A stretch of 64,000 nucleotides of DNA from Spisula solida. Its lineage: Eukaryota > Mollusca > Bivalvia > Venerida > Mactridae. The notes beneath the pieces were generated by a model. That model did no database searches, was not told where the DNA came from, and worked only from the letters and a program-made list of their open reading frames with translations. The position numbers were made by a program, and so were the translations under genes. Location: the NCBI GenBank assembly GCA_947247005.1, contig OX365948.1, positions 42,474,601 to 42,538,600 of the forward strand, in the 5' to 3' direction. Below are positions 1 through 13,300 of this stretch, piece after piece (positions within the stretch are counted from its first letter, which is position 1; each line of letters opens with the position of its first letter).

Positions 1-326
1 ATATATGGATAGAAAATACAACAAAGCTGCAGTTAAGGTACTGCGAGCTGTGAGATGGAGCAAAGAGATAGTGCTTCATTAAACTTGTATTATGTGACTT
101 AATTAGTTTAACACTCCAGTATGCTGGTGTTTGATGTATTAAACTTTAATTAGTACTAGTACATAGATCGATTCTGTAGGCAGGCAATGTTGTTGTAAAA
201 TGCTAGCAATTTAAAATTATAAATATTTGATAAGATGTACATAATTTATGATTATTTTCTTTCACTGCGCTTTGTTATAGTTTTAAACTTTTTGTCAAGC
301 CAATGTTTTAAACAATATTCAAACAT

Positions 327-583
327 TATAGTGCGGAGAATTTGAGACAAATTTCAACCTAAAATCTATTAGCATAATTTAACAGCTGTCTATATTTATA
401 ACCCGGCAGTATTTTTTCATAAACGGAATGGTATCACGAAGACGCTCAAGGTGTAAGACAAAGTATAAATCTAAAGGACTGATATTGCACGATTTGCTCG
501 TGGAAATTTATATATTCAACGCATTCACCTTGTAATATATTCATGCATAAAGGTCAGGATCAGGTCAAACTCTCTGTGCTATA
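327..583. mobile_element. Inverted-repeat element, family I (copy 1)
   Basis: Imperfect 19-bp terminal inverted repeats: TATAGTGCGGAGAATTTGA at the left, TCAAACTCTCTGTGCTATA at the right. Related copies lie at 6096-6566 (inverted) and 24428-24693. Too short to encode a transposase. Confidence 0.75.
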
Positions 584-754
584 ACCTAAAATATTTCTTT
601 CAAATTAGAGAATCAGAAGCCTATGTTTAATAATCCAAGAGAAATTCTCTGATACTATAGATCCTCACAGGTATGCTATACTGTAATTATGTAACCTCAA
701 GTGGTATGAAACATGATCAAAGTATTTGTGTGTACTGTGATTTATTACACCTAT

Positions 755-823
755 TACACTGTAGCAATACCACGTGACTTTTGACTACAGTTACAAAAGT
801 CACGTGGTTTTGCCACACTGTAT
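755..823. repeat. Small palindromic element with two CACGTG E-boxes
   Basis: Arms TACACTGTAGCAATACCACG and its near-complement end at CACTGTA. CACGTG occurs at 771-776 and 801-806. A related element lies at 49320-49443. Confidence 0.6.
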
Positions 824-867
824 TATACACACCTCCCTTGCTCAGACATCTGAATAATCTCTTTACT

Positions 868-1122
868 CAGGGATCCTACAGTTCCGGAATAATCCAGAAA
901 TCCGGATTTGCTGCAATAGAAAAAAATATTTTTCTGCAGAAAGTAAAAGTTATTTGATGAAAAAATACCAAGTATTCACTGCGTTTCTGTCATTTGAAAT
1001 TTCATTCCCTGAATTTTGACAATAGAACAATGTTTTGGTGTAGGGGTGTGTGCTAATTTGGCACTCGAAACACTTAATGGGGAATTTTCAGGATTAGGCA
1101 TTATGCCTCAGTAGAACCCCTG
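868..1122. mobile_element. hAT-like short element, family H (copy 1)
   Basis: Ends CAGGGATCC at the left and GTAGAACCCCTG at the right, with an internal TCCGGAATAATCC block shared with other copies. No clean 6-bp duplication here. Instead a ~32-bp flanking segment is repeated on both sides (836-867 and 1140-1175). Confidence 0.6.
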
Positions 1123-1255
1123 TATATTATCAATACTTTCCTTGCTCAGACATCTGAATGATAAGTCTCTTTACTATTCATTGCAGACAGCACCATTATA
1201 TTCATTTCCATGTTTTTTTGTACTTTTAGTACATAGTTCTGTTGTTTCTTTGCAG

Positions 1256-1300
1256 ACAGTGGTATTTCAAAACCTCCTACACGCTCACAACTGAAAAAAG
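1256..1300 (+). CDS. TMEM65: TMEM65 exon (first in window)
   Basis: Follows a good acceptor (tttctttgcag) and ends at gtaagt. In the frame of the next exon it reads SGISKPPTRSQLKK, the polar linker before the first membrane segment. Weakly conserved, so placement rests on splice sites and frame. Confidence 0.8.
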
Positions 1301-4300
1301 GTAAGTCAGTCTAGTAGTCATGTGGTAAGTTAATCAACATTCAACCTAGACGTATACTACTAACCTTAATTATAATAGTTGCATCTACACCCTGCATAGT
1401 AAATCTTTTTTATGACCTACTCTCCGAAACCAATTGATGTGATATTGGCTTAAACTACACAGATGATCATTGGATGGTTTTTAGTGACATACCTTTAAAG
1501 TTGTTGGCAGTAGGTCACAGGAAGTAATCAAAGCGCTGAAGGCATAATATACCTTGAGTCAATAATAGACTTTGAACTGGACCCGCCGTTGAGGATTCCT
1601 TTTTATGCTAATCAGATACAATAATTATTATATGGAGGAAAAAACTTTGAAAATCTTCTTTTCTGAAACAACAAGACCCACACTAATTTTGTAAGTTTTC
1701 TTTAACTTTGTTAAAACTGCTTAATGTTGCAATTGCAGGGGTTCCATTTGACTCAGGAGCAGGGGTTTGGACCCTTGAAATTTCCAAAAAGCCACATTTT
1801 GACCCTCAAGATTTTGGATTTGAAGGGTCAATTTCTCTTAAAATCATGGGTAGTTTGCCTATGAATAGGGCTGAGTATCGATCAAAATGATCGATACGAT
1901 ATTTGTATCGATCCAGAATGATTGATATCTGATATATCGTTTGATATTTTATACCATTTCCTATCTTTTGGATATATTCGACTTATTTATCAAAGTAACA
2001 TTTTTCAAGGCAAATAATCGGTGGGGCTATATTTTGGGCTTATAGATTACGAGTAGGCAGGGTAATGACGGCTTGTAAACGATACATTGACTTGCACTAA
2101 TGGAAACGAGATTATGATGCCCCTTACCGTGAAAAATGAGTTGAAGTCAGCAATAAAAAACAACACAAAAAACCAAGCAAAGCACGCTTTTTTATTTAAT
2201 TTTGTTTTGATCGATATTTGTTCGATACGTGAACGTTCGATACGGTATATCGACCGAACCCTAAATACCGGTATTCGATTCGATACGTGAACCGGTACTC
2301 AGCCCTATCTATAAAATGGTAAAATTTAGTCAAAAGTATCAAAATGACCCTTCAGATTCAGAAGCTAGCCAGGAATCCCTGCAATTGATATTGATCATAT
2401 TCAGAAAATAATCATGTTTTATGATACTGTAACATTTCTATTCCCATTTCAGTGATGTTACACAATGCCTTACCTTTTATTGGATTTGGTTTCCTAGACA
2501 ATTTCCTTATGATTATTGCAGTAAGTCAAATCTTATTATATTATATTGCATGCAGCAAGTTTTCCCTTCCTCGTTTAGCTATCCATAAAAGGTAGCTTCC
2601 CAATCTAAAGATTGACCCATTTTTCCAATTATTCAGAGGAAAATATTCCCAATCTAGTGCAGCGTTTTATCTAATGGAAGGTCGCGCAATGCATGCTTAC
2701 AAAAAAGTTTGTGCCTTTTATATGAAGGATTGCATCTCCTACAGAAGCTATCTTATGTTAATTTCTGTCAAAAATAAGATAAATGTCTTTGTTTATAAGA
2801 ATTCACAATTCATTGTTAAAAATGCCACACATTTTCCCAGCTTGTCTGGTACCCGTACCTTTCCCTGGAATCAAGTGAAAAAATTGCTAGCCTAATTATC
2901 AACCTATTATTTGAGCTGCGTATAATTGTCTGATAATCGTAGTATGATAATCGTAGTTATCCATTCTTGGACATAACAACAAGGCATATTCTTAGTTACA
3001 CATCCAATAATTGAATAATGGTACCTTGGTGATGTTTACCATGCATGGATCCAGAATGGTCGCGGGGTGACCCCCCTGGAATTTTGGCAAAAATTTAGTT
3101 ACCGGTATGTTATATATTCACACCAGTTTGTAAGGGCTTAAGGTCATTAGTCTGATCAGCGCAAGCCTCTAAGAAAAAAACTTGGTTGGACCCCTTGAGC
3201 AAAATATTGGACTGGTCCCCTTCCTGAGAAAAAAAGCTGGTTGGACACCTCTTGAGAAACACTTCAGGATTAGAGCATGGCTACAGCTAGCTAGTACTGT
3301 AATCACATTCACAATTTAACGTTTAGAAGAGTAATTGTATAGCTTTGTATCCAATTACTTGCTTATTTAATTAAAATACATTTAATTAATACCACAGTGT
3401 GCATTATTCAATAGAACAAAATGTCAGAGACAACTTGAGGCTTGCTGAGATGACATAAAATACCAATTTTACCATTTCTTGCCACAGTTCATATTGATCT
3501 TTGTCGTTACAGTAACCACAGAATTCTTATACTAGAATTACATCAGTCACCCTGAGAAACCCTGTCATGTGTTGAGGGAAATGTGTTCCACATGACATAA
3601 GCAATGTTAGACATATCGCTGGTGTACTGTGATTGCCATAGCCTTTTTTACCCATTAAATATACATAATTAAGATTACCCATCATCCTAAGAAACCCTGT
3701 AATTTGTTGAGGGAAGTTTATTCTACATGTAAGCAATGTTAGACATATCGCTGGTGTACTGTGATTGCCATAGCCATTTTTACCCATTTAATATACATAT
3801 TTATCACATAAACTGCGGTCCTGAGGAGTGCCATAAAGCCCTGCCGTAAATATCGTTCGGCACTCCCAGACTGTGCAATAAATATTTAAATTAGCTTGAC
3901 GTGACGTTAGCCAATCCATGCATTGATCCGTCAATGACGTCAGGATAATATCAACATCGCCATGACGTCGCGCTTATTGTACCGCTGAATTTTGGCTGAA
4001 ACATATGCAGCGTCAATCATCCTTTTGACCAATAATGTGCAATTTTAAAGTTTATGTGATAAATAGAATCTTACATTCGTACTAATTACATACGAGTTTT
4101 ATTAAACTCGTCGACAAAAACAATATGACACTGGGCAAAGCCTTGGGTCATATCATTTTGTCCACTCGTTTAATAAAACTCGTATGTAATGAGCACTCAT
4201 GCAAGATCCTCTATTTAAGATTACCCGTCATCCTAAGAAACCCTGTAATTTGTTGAGGGAAGTGTATTCTACATGTAAGCAATGTAAGACATATCGCTGG

Positions 4301-7300
4301 TGTACTGTGATTGCCGTAGCCTTTTTTACCCATTAAATATACATAACTATATAAGATTACCTGTCTTCCTGAGAAACCCTGTCATTTGTTAAGGGAAGTG
4401 TATTCTACATGTAAGCAATGTAAGACATATCGCTGGTGTACTGTGATGGTTGTGGCCTTTTTTATCCATTTAATGTATAAGATTACCCGTATAAAGACTA
4501 CCAAAATTCTAAAAGGGTAAAAAATAATTAAAGTATTAACACAGTGACCTGTAGTTTGTCTTATTAATGGTACGTAAATGTTTTGTTCACATCACCGGGT
4601 TTCGTCTCTGTCAAATACAGGGGTGTCAATTTTCCTGATTTATTCGGAATTCGGATTTATTATTCCTGAAAGAACAATTGGTTTCTGATAAAAAAAAAAT
4701 TATTTGATGAAAATATCTCAAGAAATGGTGAAGTTATGTTAAATTTAATCTGCTCTGAAGGATTTTCTTTAATGCAAACTGAGTTAAGTATGGAAGCAAT
4801 GTCATGGAATGCCTATTATTCGCATATGAGTTTCCTGATTCTTAATTTGGCACTGTTGACACCCCTGCAAATAAGAAATGACTTCCTGGTGAGTGTCAAT
4901 GGGAGTCACAGGAAGAATTACATGCCTGTTGAGTGTTGAGTCCAAGTTTTGACACCACAGTCTTCCAATTTTTGTTGTGACTCCCATGAACTCTTGTCAG
5001 GAATTAATACATATATCTTATGTGACAGAGATATGGGACCCAGCTGGTATTTTGCTTCCCTGAACAGTGGCTATTCATCCACATTTCCCAATAATTGCTT
5101 TACTTTGAACAAACCTTATTTGGTATAAAGCTTCCATTAATTGAGATCTCTTACTCCTCCTTGTATTTGCTCTTGGCTAAAACATATTCATTTTGGAGTA
5201 CATGTCTTTGATGGACTACCTAATTCCATTATATGGCTGTTAAAGGGACATGTTCGAAGTTTGTGATGTCTTCCAATGCCCAGAATGCAAACAAAAATCT
5301 GTTGTTGGGTGGAAAGTTTGAAATAAAATTCTGACACAACAGTATATAGCAGCTGCACCTATATAAACGCAGAGGAAACGAAAAGAATGTAGTTTGACAT
5401 TGACAGTGTCTTGTTGTGCTGTAGAACACACAGTTACTCGGCTTGACTGGATTGTGGATATGACCCCCATCATCATCATCAAGAAATAGAACAAAACATC
5501 AGATCTCTACATAGTCTATAGAGATCTGAAAATAAATGTTGTTGGGTTGTTACAGAGGGGGTCATATCTACATGCCGAGCACCTGTGGTAAATATAGAGC
5601 AGTTACGGCAATGTTAGAATCGAAACAAAGCATATAGCTGTGCTTTGTTGTATAATATTAAACACTGGCGCTTGTAACCTGATATGATGTGAATATTAAA
5701 TATTGTGATTTAATTACTACACATCCAGACTTGTGCCTTAAAGTGTTTTATTCCATAACAAGCAGAGCCGCATATTCATTATTTCTTAAGTATTATTTAA
5801 GCCACCAAAGAACTTGGAGAAATATGATTTATTATAATACATGTATTATTATATCCCTTTAAATATAAACTGTTTGGTATTCAGTTGTTTTAATGAACAA
5901 ATCCTATTAACTTGTGTAAAATGGATTATGCACTGAAGTTAAATACTTGTACATTAGTGACTTTGAGGTTTAATTGCTTGTTTAACACAGACAAGTACTG
6001 GATTAACACTTTTGTTTGTTAAAACCTTAATGGTATGAAAATGAAAATCCATAAGTTAATTAAATTGTTAAATGGTTCATGTGATTGTACTTGTGTAGCT
6101 CAGAGAATTTGACGTGATCCTGACCTTTTAATGCATGAATATATTGCAAGGTTCTTGCGTTGAATATATCAATTTCCGCGAGCAAATCATGCAATATGAG
6201 TCCTTTAAATTTGTGTTAGTATAGTTCGCCAGAGATAACACTAGCCTTTGTTTACAAATAAAAATGCATTTTCGATATTAATTTTTGTTCAATCTTGTGC
6301 ATATACACTTTTAATGATATAATATACTCTTTAAATCTACACTGATAACTGGCGGCCCTTCGAAGGTGCAGTGTTTATAATTTGCTATGTTTGTTTACTG
6401 ATAAGGCTACAGTTATCCCCGGCGAACTATATGTAACAGCTAGAGTGTCTTCGTGATACTTCCTGCTTATGAAAACACACAACCGGGTTATAAATATAGA
6501 CAATATATCAGCTGTTAAATTATGCTAATAAAAGGTCGAGAGTCGTGTCAAATTCTCTGTACTATATGTACATGTATAAATCAGTTCACACAATACTTGA
6601 TTGCTTCTCTTACACTCATCCCAGGTGAAACTTAGTGAGAGCATAATTATAGATTTTTAGCCGAAATTTTGAAATATCAATACATTTGTAAATGATTGGA
6701 ACCACCCAAAATCATCATTTTTCCTACTGACAAATTGACAAATTGGGTTAAGTTTATTATTCAATGCCCCCCCATCTTTTACTGTACGAGGGGTGCATTG
6801 CTTTGCACATGTCAGTCTGTTGTTCAGTCGGTCGGTAGACCAAAATGGTTTCCATTCAATAACTCAAAAATGCTAATTGCCCTGGGATCCTAATTTACAT
6901 GGAGGTTGGTCATCAACAGTAGACAACCGCTATTGATTTTAAGGTCAAAGGACTTTGTGACCTTTACCATTTCTGACTATTGGACTGCCACTGGGGGCAT
7001 ATATGTTTTTACAAACATCTCTTGTTAAATTTAAAACCGAAGCTACTATTTTCAAAAGCTGAACCTAAATTACCCAATATATTCTATGAAGAACCGCTAA
7101 ATAAGGGAATCAGGACTGATGGCATGTAACCGGTTCATCTATACAAGTCATGTGCAAATTTATATATCCATGTATCATCGATACTCGTCTTCCGATATAT
7201 CAGAATCGTCGTTATGCCTCAGATCAAATCTTGCATTAACAGGTCTAGGCGAAACCATGGTCATACAACTATGCGAAACCATGGTCATACAACTATGCGA

Positions 7301-10300
7301 AACCATGGTCATACAACTATGCGAAACCATGATCATACAACTATGCGAAACCATGGTCATACAACTATGCGAAACCATGGTCATACAACTAGGCGAAACC
7401 ATGGTCATACAACTAGGTGAAACCATGGTCATACAACTAGGCGAAACCATGGTCATACAACTATGCGAAACCGATCATACAACTAGGTGAAACCATGGTC
7501 ATACAACTATGCGAAACCATGGTCATACAACTAGGTGAAACCATGGTCATACAACTAGGTGAAACCATGGTCATACAACTATGCGAAACCATGGTCATAC
7601 AACTAGGTGAAACCATGGTCATACAACTAGGTGAAACCATGGTCATACAACTATGCGAAACCATGGTCATATAACTAGGTGAAACCATGGTCATACAACT
7701 ATGCGAAACCGATCATACAACTAGGTGAAACCATGGTCATACAACTAGGTGAAACCATGGTCATACAACTAGGTGAAACCATGGTCATACAACTAGGTGA
7801 AACCATGGTCATACAACTAGGTGAAACCATGGTCATACAACTAGGTATTACAGTGTACTGGCAAACATAGAATTTATTTATTATGAAATATTATGTCTGG
7901 CCACATGGTATATAGTAGAAAAATATTTTCTGCTGAGGAGTCGACAAATTGTTTCCATTGTTGCTGCGTGGGATGTTAAACACGAGCATTGCTTTGATTC
8001 TATAACATGAATTACACAATATAGAAGGAAAGCCCTTCCAGACATTGTTGACGAATCACTGACATTATCCACGTGCAGTCGGCTGGCACAAATCTAGCTC
8101 TCTCTGAATGACAACTGGAGTGTTCGGGGAGCAATACAAAATACATTACATTACGTAGAAAGTTCTCACTACTGTAATATCATTATTGTTAATGGGGGTT
8201 ATATTAAATCTTTGTTTTTTGTCCCCTGATGATGATTAATCCACCTCCCAAATACAGAACATGGTCATACAACTAGGTGAAACCATGGTCATACAACTAG
8301 GTGAAACCATGGTCACACAACTAGGTGAAACCATGGTCATACAACTAGGTGAAACCATGGTCATACAACTAGGTGAAACCATGGTCATACAACTAGGTGA
8401 AACCATGGTCATACAACTAGGCAAAACCATGGTCATACAACTAGGTGAAACCATGGTCATACAACTAGGTGAAACCATGGTCATACAACTAGGTGAAACC
8501 ATGGTCATACAACTAGGCGAAACCATGGTCATACAACTAGGTGAAACCATGGTCATACAACTAGGTGAAACCATGGTCATACAACTAGGTGAAACCATGG
8601 TCATACAACTAGGTGAAACCATGGTCATACAACTAGGTGAAACCATGGTCATGGTGATGATTAATCAACCTCCCAAATACAGAGCATAGCTTTGCTCTTC
8701 CATGTTTTGCAATCCACCAATTTAGGAGCCCACGAAACTGCATTTTACTAAAATCCACGAAATTTAATGCCCACAAAAAATAGTGATTTTACAGTATATT
8801 TAATTATTCAGAAGCTGCTTTTCGCTAAAATATTTGATGAATCTTTCTGTCCTTCTATCTTACATTTCATGGCCCTATCTTCCATTTCATGGTATTTATT
8901 GTTATTATTGATAATTCCAAATCTGTATCAATATTTGATGTTGACTTTTCTTGTATGCTCATTGTTTGGTGAACATATTAAATTTTGCAAAGTTTTGTTG
9001 TCATGTACGAAGTGGCTGTGACTATGATTCACCGAGTGGTATAAAAGTCTGTGTTTTACAATTACCGATATTGAATGAATGTTATAATATCTGTGAATAT
9101 CAATCATTGTTTCATTTGTTTCATTCTGATTGTTTGAAATTGTTACACTGTTTTGTAAGCAGCAAGTGAATTTCTCTATTAATCAATAAGAAAAATAAGT
9201 TAATTATGTTGATTCTTCCATAACTGCAAGCATAACTGGTCGGCTCAGTCAATTAATATTGCAGCCTAATGGGTTGACTCAGTTGGTAAGTCTGTCCAGC
9301 AGCCTGCGTCTGGTTGGCTCATTTAGTCAAGCAGCCTGCGTTTTGTTGGCTCAGTTGGTCCAGCAGACTTCGTCTGGTTGGCTCATTTAATCAAGCAGCC
9401 TGCGTTTTGTTGGCTCAGTTGGTCCAGCAGACTTCGTCTGGTTGGGTCATTTAATCAAGCAGCCTGCATCTGGTTGGCTCAGTTGGTCCAGCAGACTTCG
9501 TCTGGTTGACTCATTTAGTCATTTAGCCTGCGTCTGGTTGGCTCAGTTGGTCCAGCAGACTTCGTCTGGTTGGCTCATTTAGTCAAGCAGCCTGCGTCTG
9601 GTGTTGGCTTAGTTGGTCCAGCAGACTTCGTCTGGTTGGCTCATTTAGTCAAGCAGCCTGCGACTGGTTGGCTCAGTTGGTCCAGCAGACTTCGTCTGGT
9701 TGGCTCATTTAGTCAAGCAGCCTGCGTCTGATTGGCTCAGTTGGTTCAGCAGCCTGCGGTCTGCATTAAACAGCGTTTTTATTGGTCTCTAGCGTGTTAT
9801 CAAACAAAATGTTGTTGCCAATCCTGAAAGCTTGTTCTGGAAAGGAACAGTTGATGAACTTTTATTTATAAACTTTGTTTCTTGTAATTTAAGACTGCAG
9901 CAGTTGTAGATGATTGGAACACGTATCCAGATAATTACCAACATGTATTTCCCTTGTCAAAAACAAACAGTTGCTGATATTGTTCACAGCTAAACACATG
10001 TTCCTCAATCAATTATAAAAGCAATTTAATTTTTTTGTTTCCTATTGACAGTTATTTTTAATTTATCTCTCGACTTTAATTTGTCTGGATTTTTATCTGT
10101 AGTACATATTGACACCTGGCCCCGATCTCCCTAAGCATCTCAAGTAGAAATCTCATCTCAAATTGAGATTTTGCTAAAATCAGAGTCAGAATTTGAGATA
10201 AATTTTAAGTTCGAGCTCTCTTAATTTTACTGTAATAAACTAAGAATAAATGTTTTCTATTTTGTGATACGCATTTCAAGTCCAATCTCTCATGGAAATT

Positions 10301-13300
10301 ATTTAAAAGACATTTTAATGGCCATGTTTGAGTTGAGATTTATCTAAGATTGAGTTGTTTCGGGAGATCGAGGCCTGGGCTAGCTTTTTGGTCTTTTCAC
10401 TTTGACTTATTGATTCGCATACATGTTATCAATGCTTGTAATTTTATCCCAGAGGATAAACATTAGGTAAATGAAACTTCACTGGTGTATACTGGCATCA
10501 TATATTATTGATGCCTCTCATCTGTCGGCGTTCAATTTCTCTATGTCATGCATTAATATTTTGGTTACTTGATGAATCACTTCTCAATCAGAGAGCTGGG
10601 ACGAGTACTTGAGTGCTGGGGCATACATGTACACATGCAGTCGAACAATACATAGTGTACTTTACTATTATAATGCTCCCATCTTTGATGAGGGGGTAAA
10701 TTGCTTTGCACCTGGCTGTCGGTCGGTGGTCTGTTGTATAAAATGGTTTTCTTTCAATAACTCAAGAAAGCTTTGCCCTAGGATCTTCAAGCTTTACATT
10801 GAGGTTGGTCATCAACAGTAGATGACCTCTATCAATTTTGAGATCAGTAGGTCAAAGGTCAAGGTCACTGTGACCTTAACCATTTCTGACCATTGGGCTG
10901 CCAATTGGGGGCATATGTGTTTTACAATTTTACATCACTTGTACTTTTTAAGCTAACTAATATATGCCTCAATCAGAACTAATTTGAAGTAAAACTAATA
11001 ATAATGTCATGCCATAGAAATATTACTGCTTATGGCAGAAATTGCATGTACTCAAGTAATTGTTGGAGCTAAATGTACATGTTTTGTTATTAACTGTGTG
11101 ACAGTCTTCGATCCACATTGTCTGGATGGATGTCAGAAATATTTTCCTCACTTGTTCTTCTAAATTACTATTGTGAATTTGGTCGGATTTCAATAAAATT
11201 TCAGGTACCAAGCCTAGTTGTGCATATTGTTAGGAATTGTTGGCCAAATAATTTATGCAGGAGTTACAGCCCTTTATGGGACGCATACATTTTTGTGTCA
11301 AAATTTTTTTTCTAGTTTGAATTGAAAAGGATTATTTATAATTATAAAAAATATTTATTTTTCTGTTGTTGATTTCAGGGAGAATATATAGAGTTTCGAT
11401 TTGGTGCGATGTTTGGTATTTCTACTATGGCAGGTAAATAGATCTCCATGTATTTTTTTTAATATAATTTGTTTATGTTTTCGTTCAACTAAGACGGTAG
11501 TAATTGTTTGGGCTTCCGCTCTTTTCACTGCCAGATTGGCCAATGACCTCAAACATCGAGGGAAGAATCAGTTGTGTTATACCCTTAGCTCTTTCTAAAT
11601 AGACACCTTGGTTCATTCACATGCTTGGTGCACTACCTCAGTTTCTTAAACCAGGCCCCGATCTCCCTAAGCATCTCAAGTAGAAATCTCATCTCAAATT
11701 GAGATTTTGCTAAAATCAGAGTCAGAATTTGAGATAAATTTTAAGTTCGAGCTCTCCTAATTTTACTATAATAAACTAAGAATAATGTTTTCTATTTTGT
11801 GATGCGAATTTCAAGTCCAATCTCTCATGGTAATTATTTAAAAGACAAATGGCAATATTTGAATTGAGATTTATCTCAGATTGAGATGTTTCGGGAGATC
11901 GGGGCCTGTTGTCATCTCTAGTTGAGTGGAAGCCTTCCAGAAATGGCCAAGTGCCCCAACTAAATAAAACCAGGTAACTCTCAGTCTGTAGTCAAGAGTG
12001 TTGTCCACTCGTCAACTGACGTGTCGCCCCAATTTTAAAACATGTACTTTAAAACAATCACTTTCAAATTATTTTGGATATAATACATGATGCAGATTAT
12101 GGTTTGAGTAAGCTTGTCTATCTGACTTAATCCATCCTTGAGTTTTCTGGAGATAATAATGGTACTGTGATAGCTTGTGCCTGCAGTGGTTGCATTTGAT
12201 ACTCAATTTACTATAGATGACATTATAGGTACAATGGGAACTCTTAATATAAAAGTTCCTAAGAAATATTTTAGAAAATTGATGGCTACCCATAAATTTT
12301 CCTAGAAAGTTCCAGCAAATCTTTATTATTAACCAATTTACTTCCGCGAATACTAACTTTCACGTTTTGCTGATCGTGGGCATATTTGCAGCTACAAATG
12401 TTTTGTGTTTCCTGCAGTGTTTATATTAATGTTTTTAGAATTTTTGCGGCGACTTTATTTCGCGATATTCTACCGTTCACGAACTCCGCGAAACTAAATC
12501 GCGCGAAATAATTTCTAGGTTTACAGTATTATAACTGTACACAATTTATTAATACTTTCTACCATACAGCAAATTGTTTTGGTACTGTACAGATTTCACA
12601 GTTTCACCAGTGGATTTTGTTATTGAATCTATCTTCCCAGAAAATCAATATCGTGTCACGACTGTACCTAATTTTAAATGAGAGATTCATAAATGTTATT
12701 TCCATTGTATCATATATTTCACGAATCTTTATTGCCATCAAAAATTACTTGTTAGACATGTGCAAAATGAACTTATTATACAGTATATCAGTATCGACTT
12801 CCACGAAATAAAACAATGGTTTTATCTTTCCCATCAGCATCATTGAGTCAACACCATTAAACAAATATATTTTTTTCTTCTGTTAATTGGCTAATTTTCA
12901 TTCTGTCAATGAACGTAACAAACATTTTCTTGTTCATTAACCATTCACAATGTTTGATCCATTTAATGACGTTGAGATGCTATCTGAATTTCCAGTCGAT
13001 ATGGTTGAGCAATTTAGCGCAATTAATTTCATCAATATTTGCTCTGGAGACTTTTTATACTCCTTCAACTCTGTCCGTGATAGCTATCTCAGTGAGTCGT
13101 AAAAAGCCCAAGGATGCACTCACTCCCTAGGGAGATTTAGATTCAATACCCAGGCATGTAGTCACGCCTTTCTGTGACGTTAATTTTGCAACTGCCATGC
13201 TTGCCGTGCTCTCTCATTTAATTCAAAAAGATAGGTTTGAATTGGTTGATGGTTAATTTTTGGTTGTTAAACACTGGATGTAATATGTATGCAAGGCTAA

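Noticed and set aside
7119..8689. Repetitive ORFs (ETMVIQLG / MTMVSPSC repeats) and a possible CRISPR-like array
   Set aside because: The 24-bp units are contiguous without unique spacers, so this is a minisatellite in a eukaryotic intron. The open frames follow from the period.
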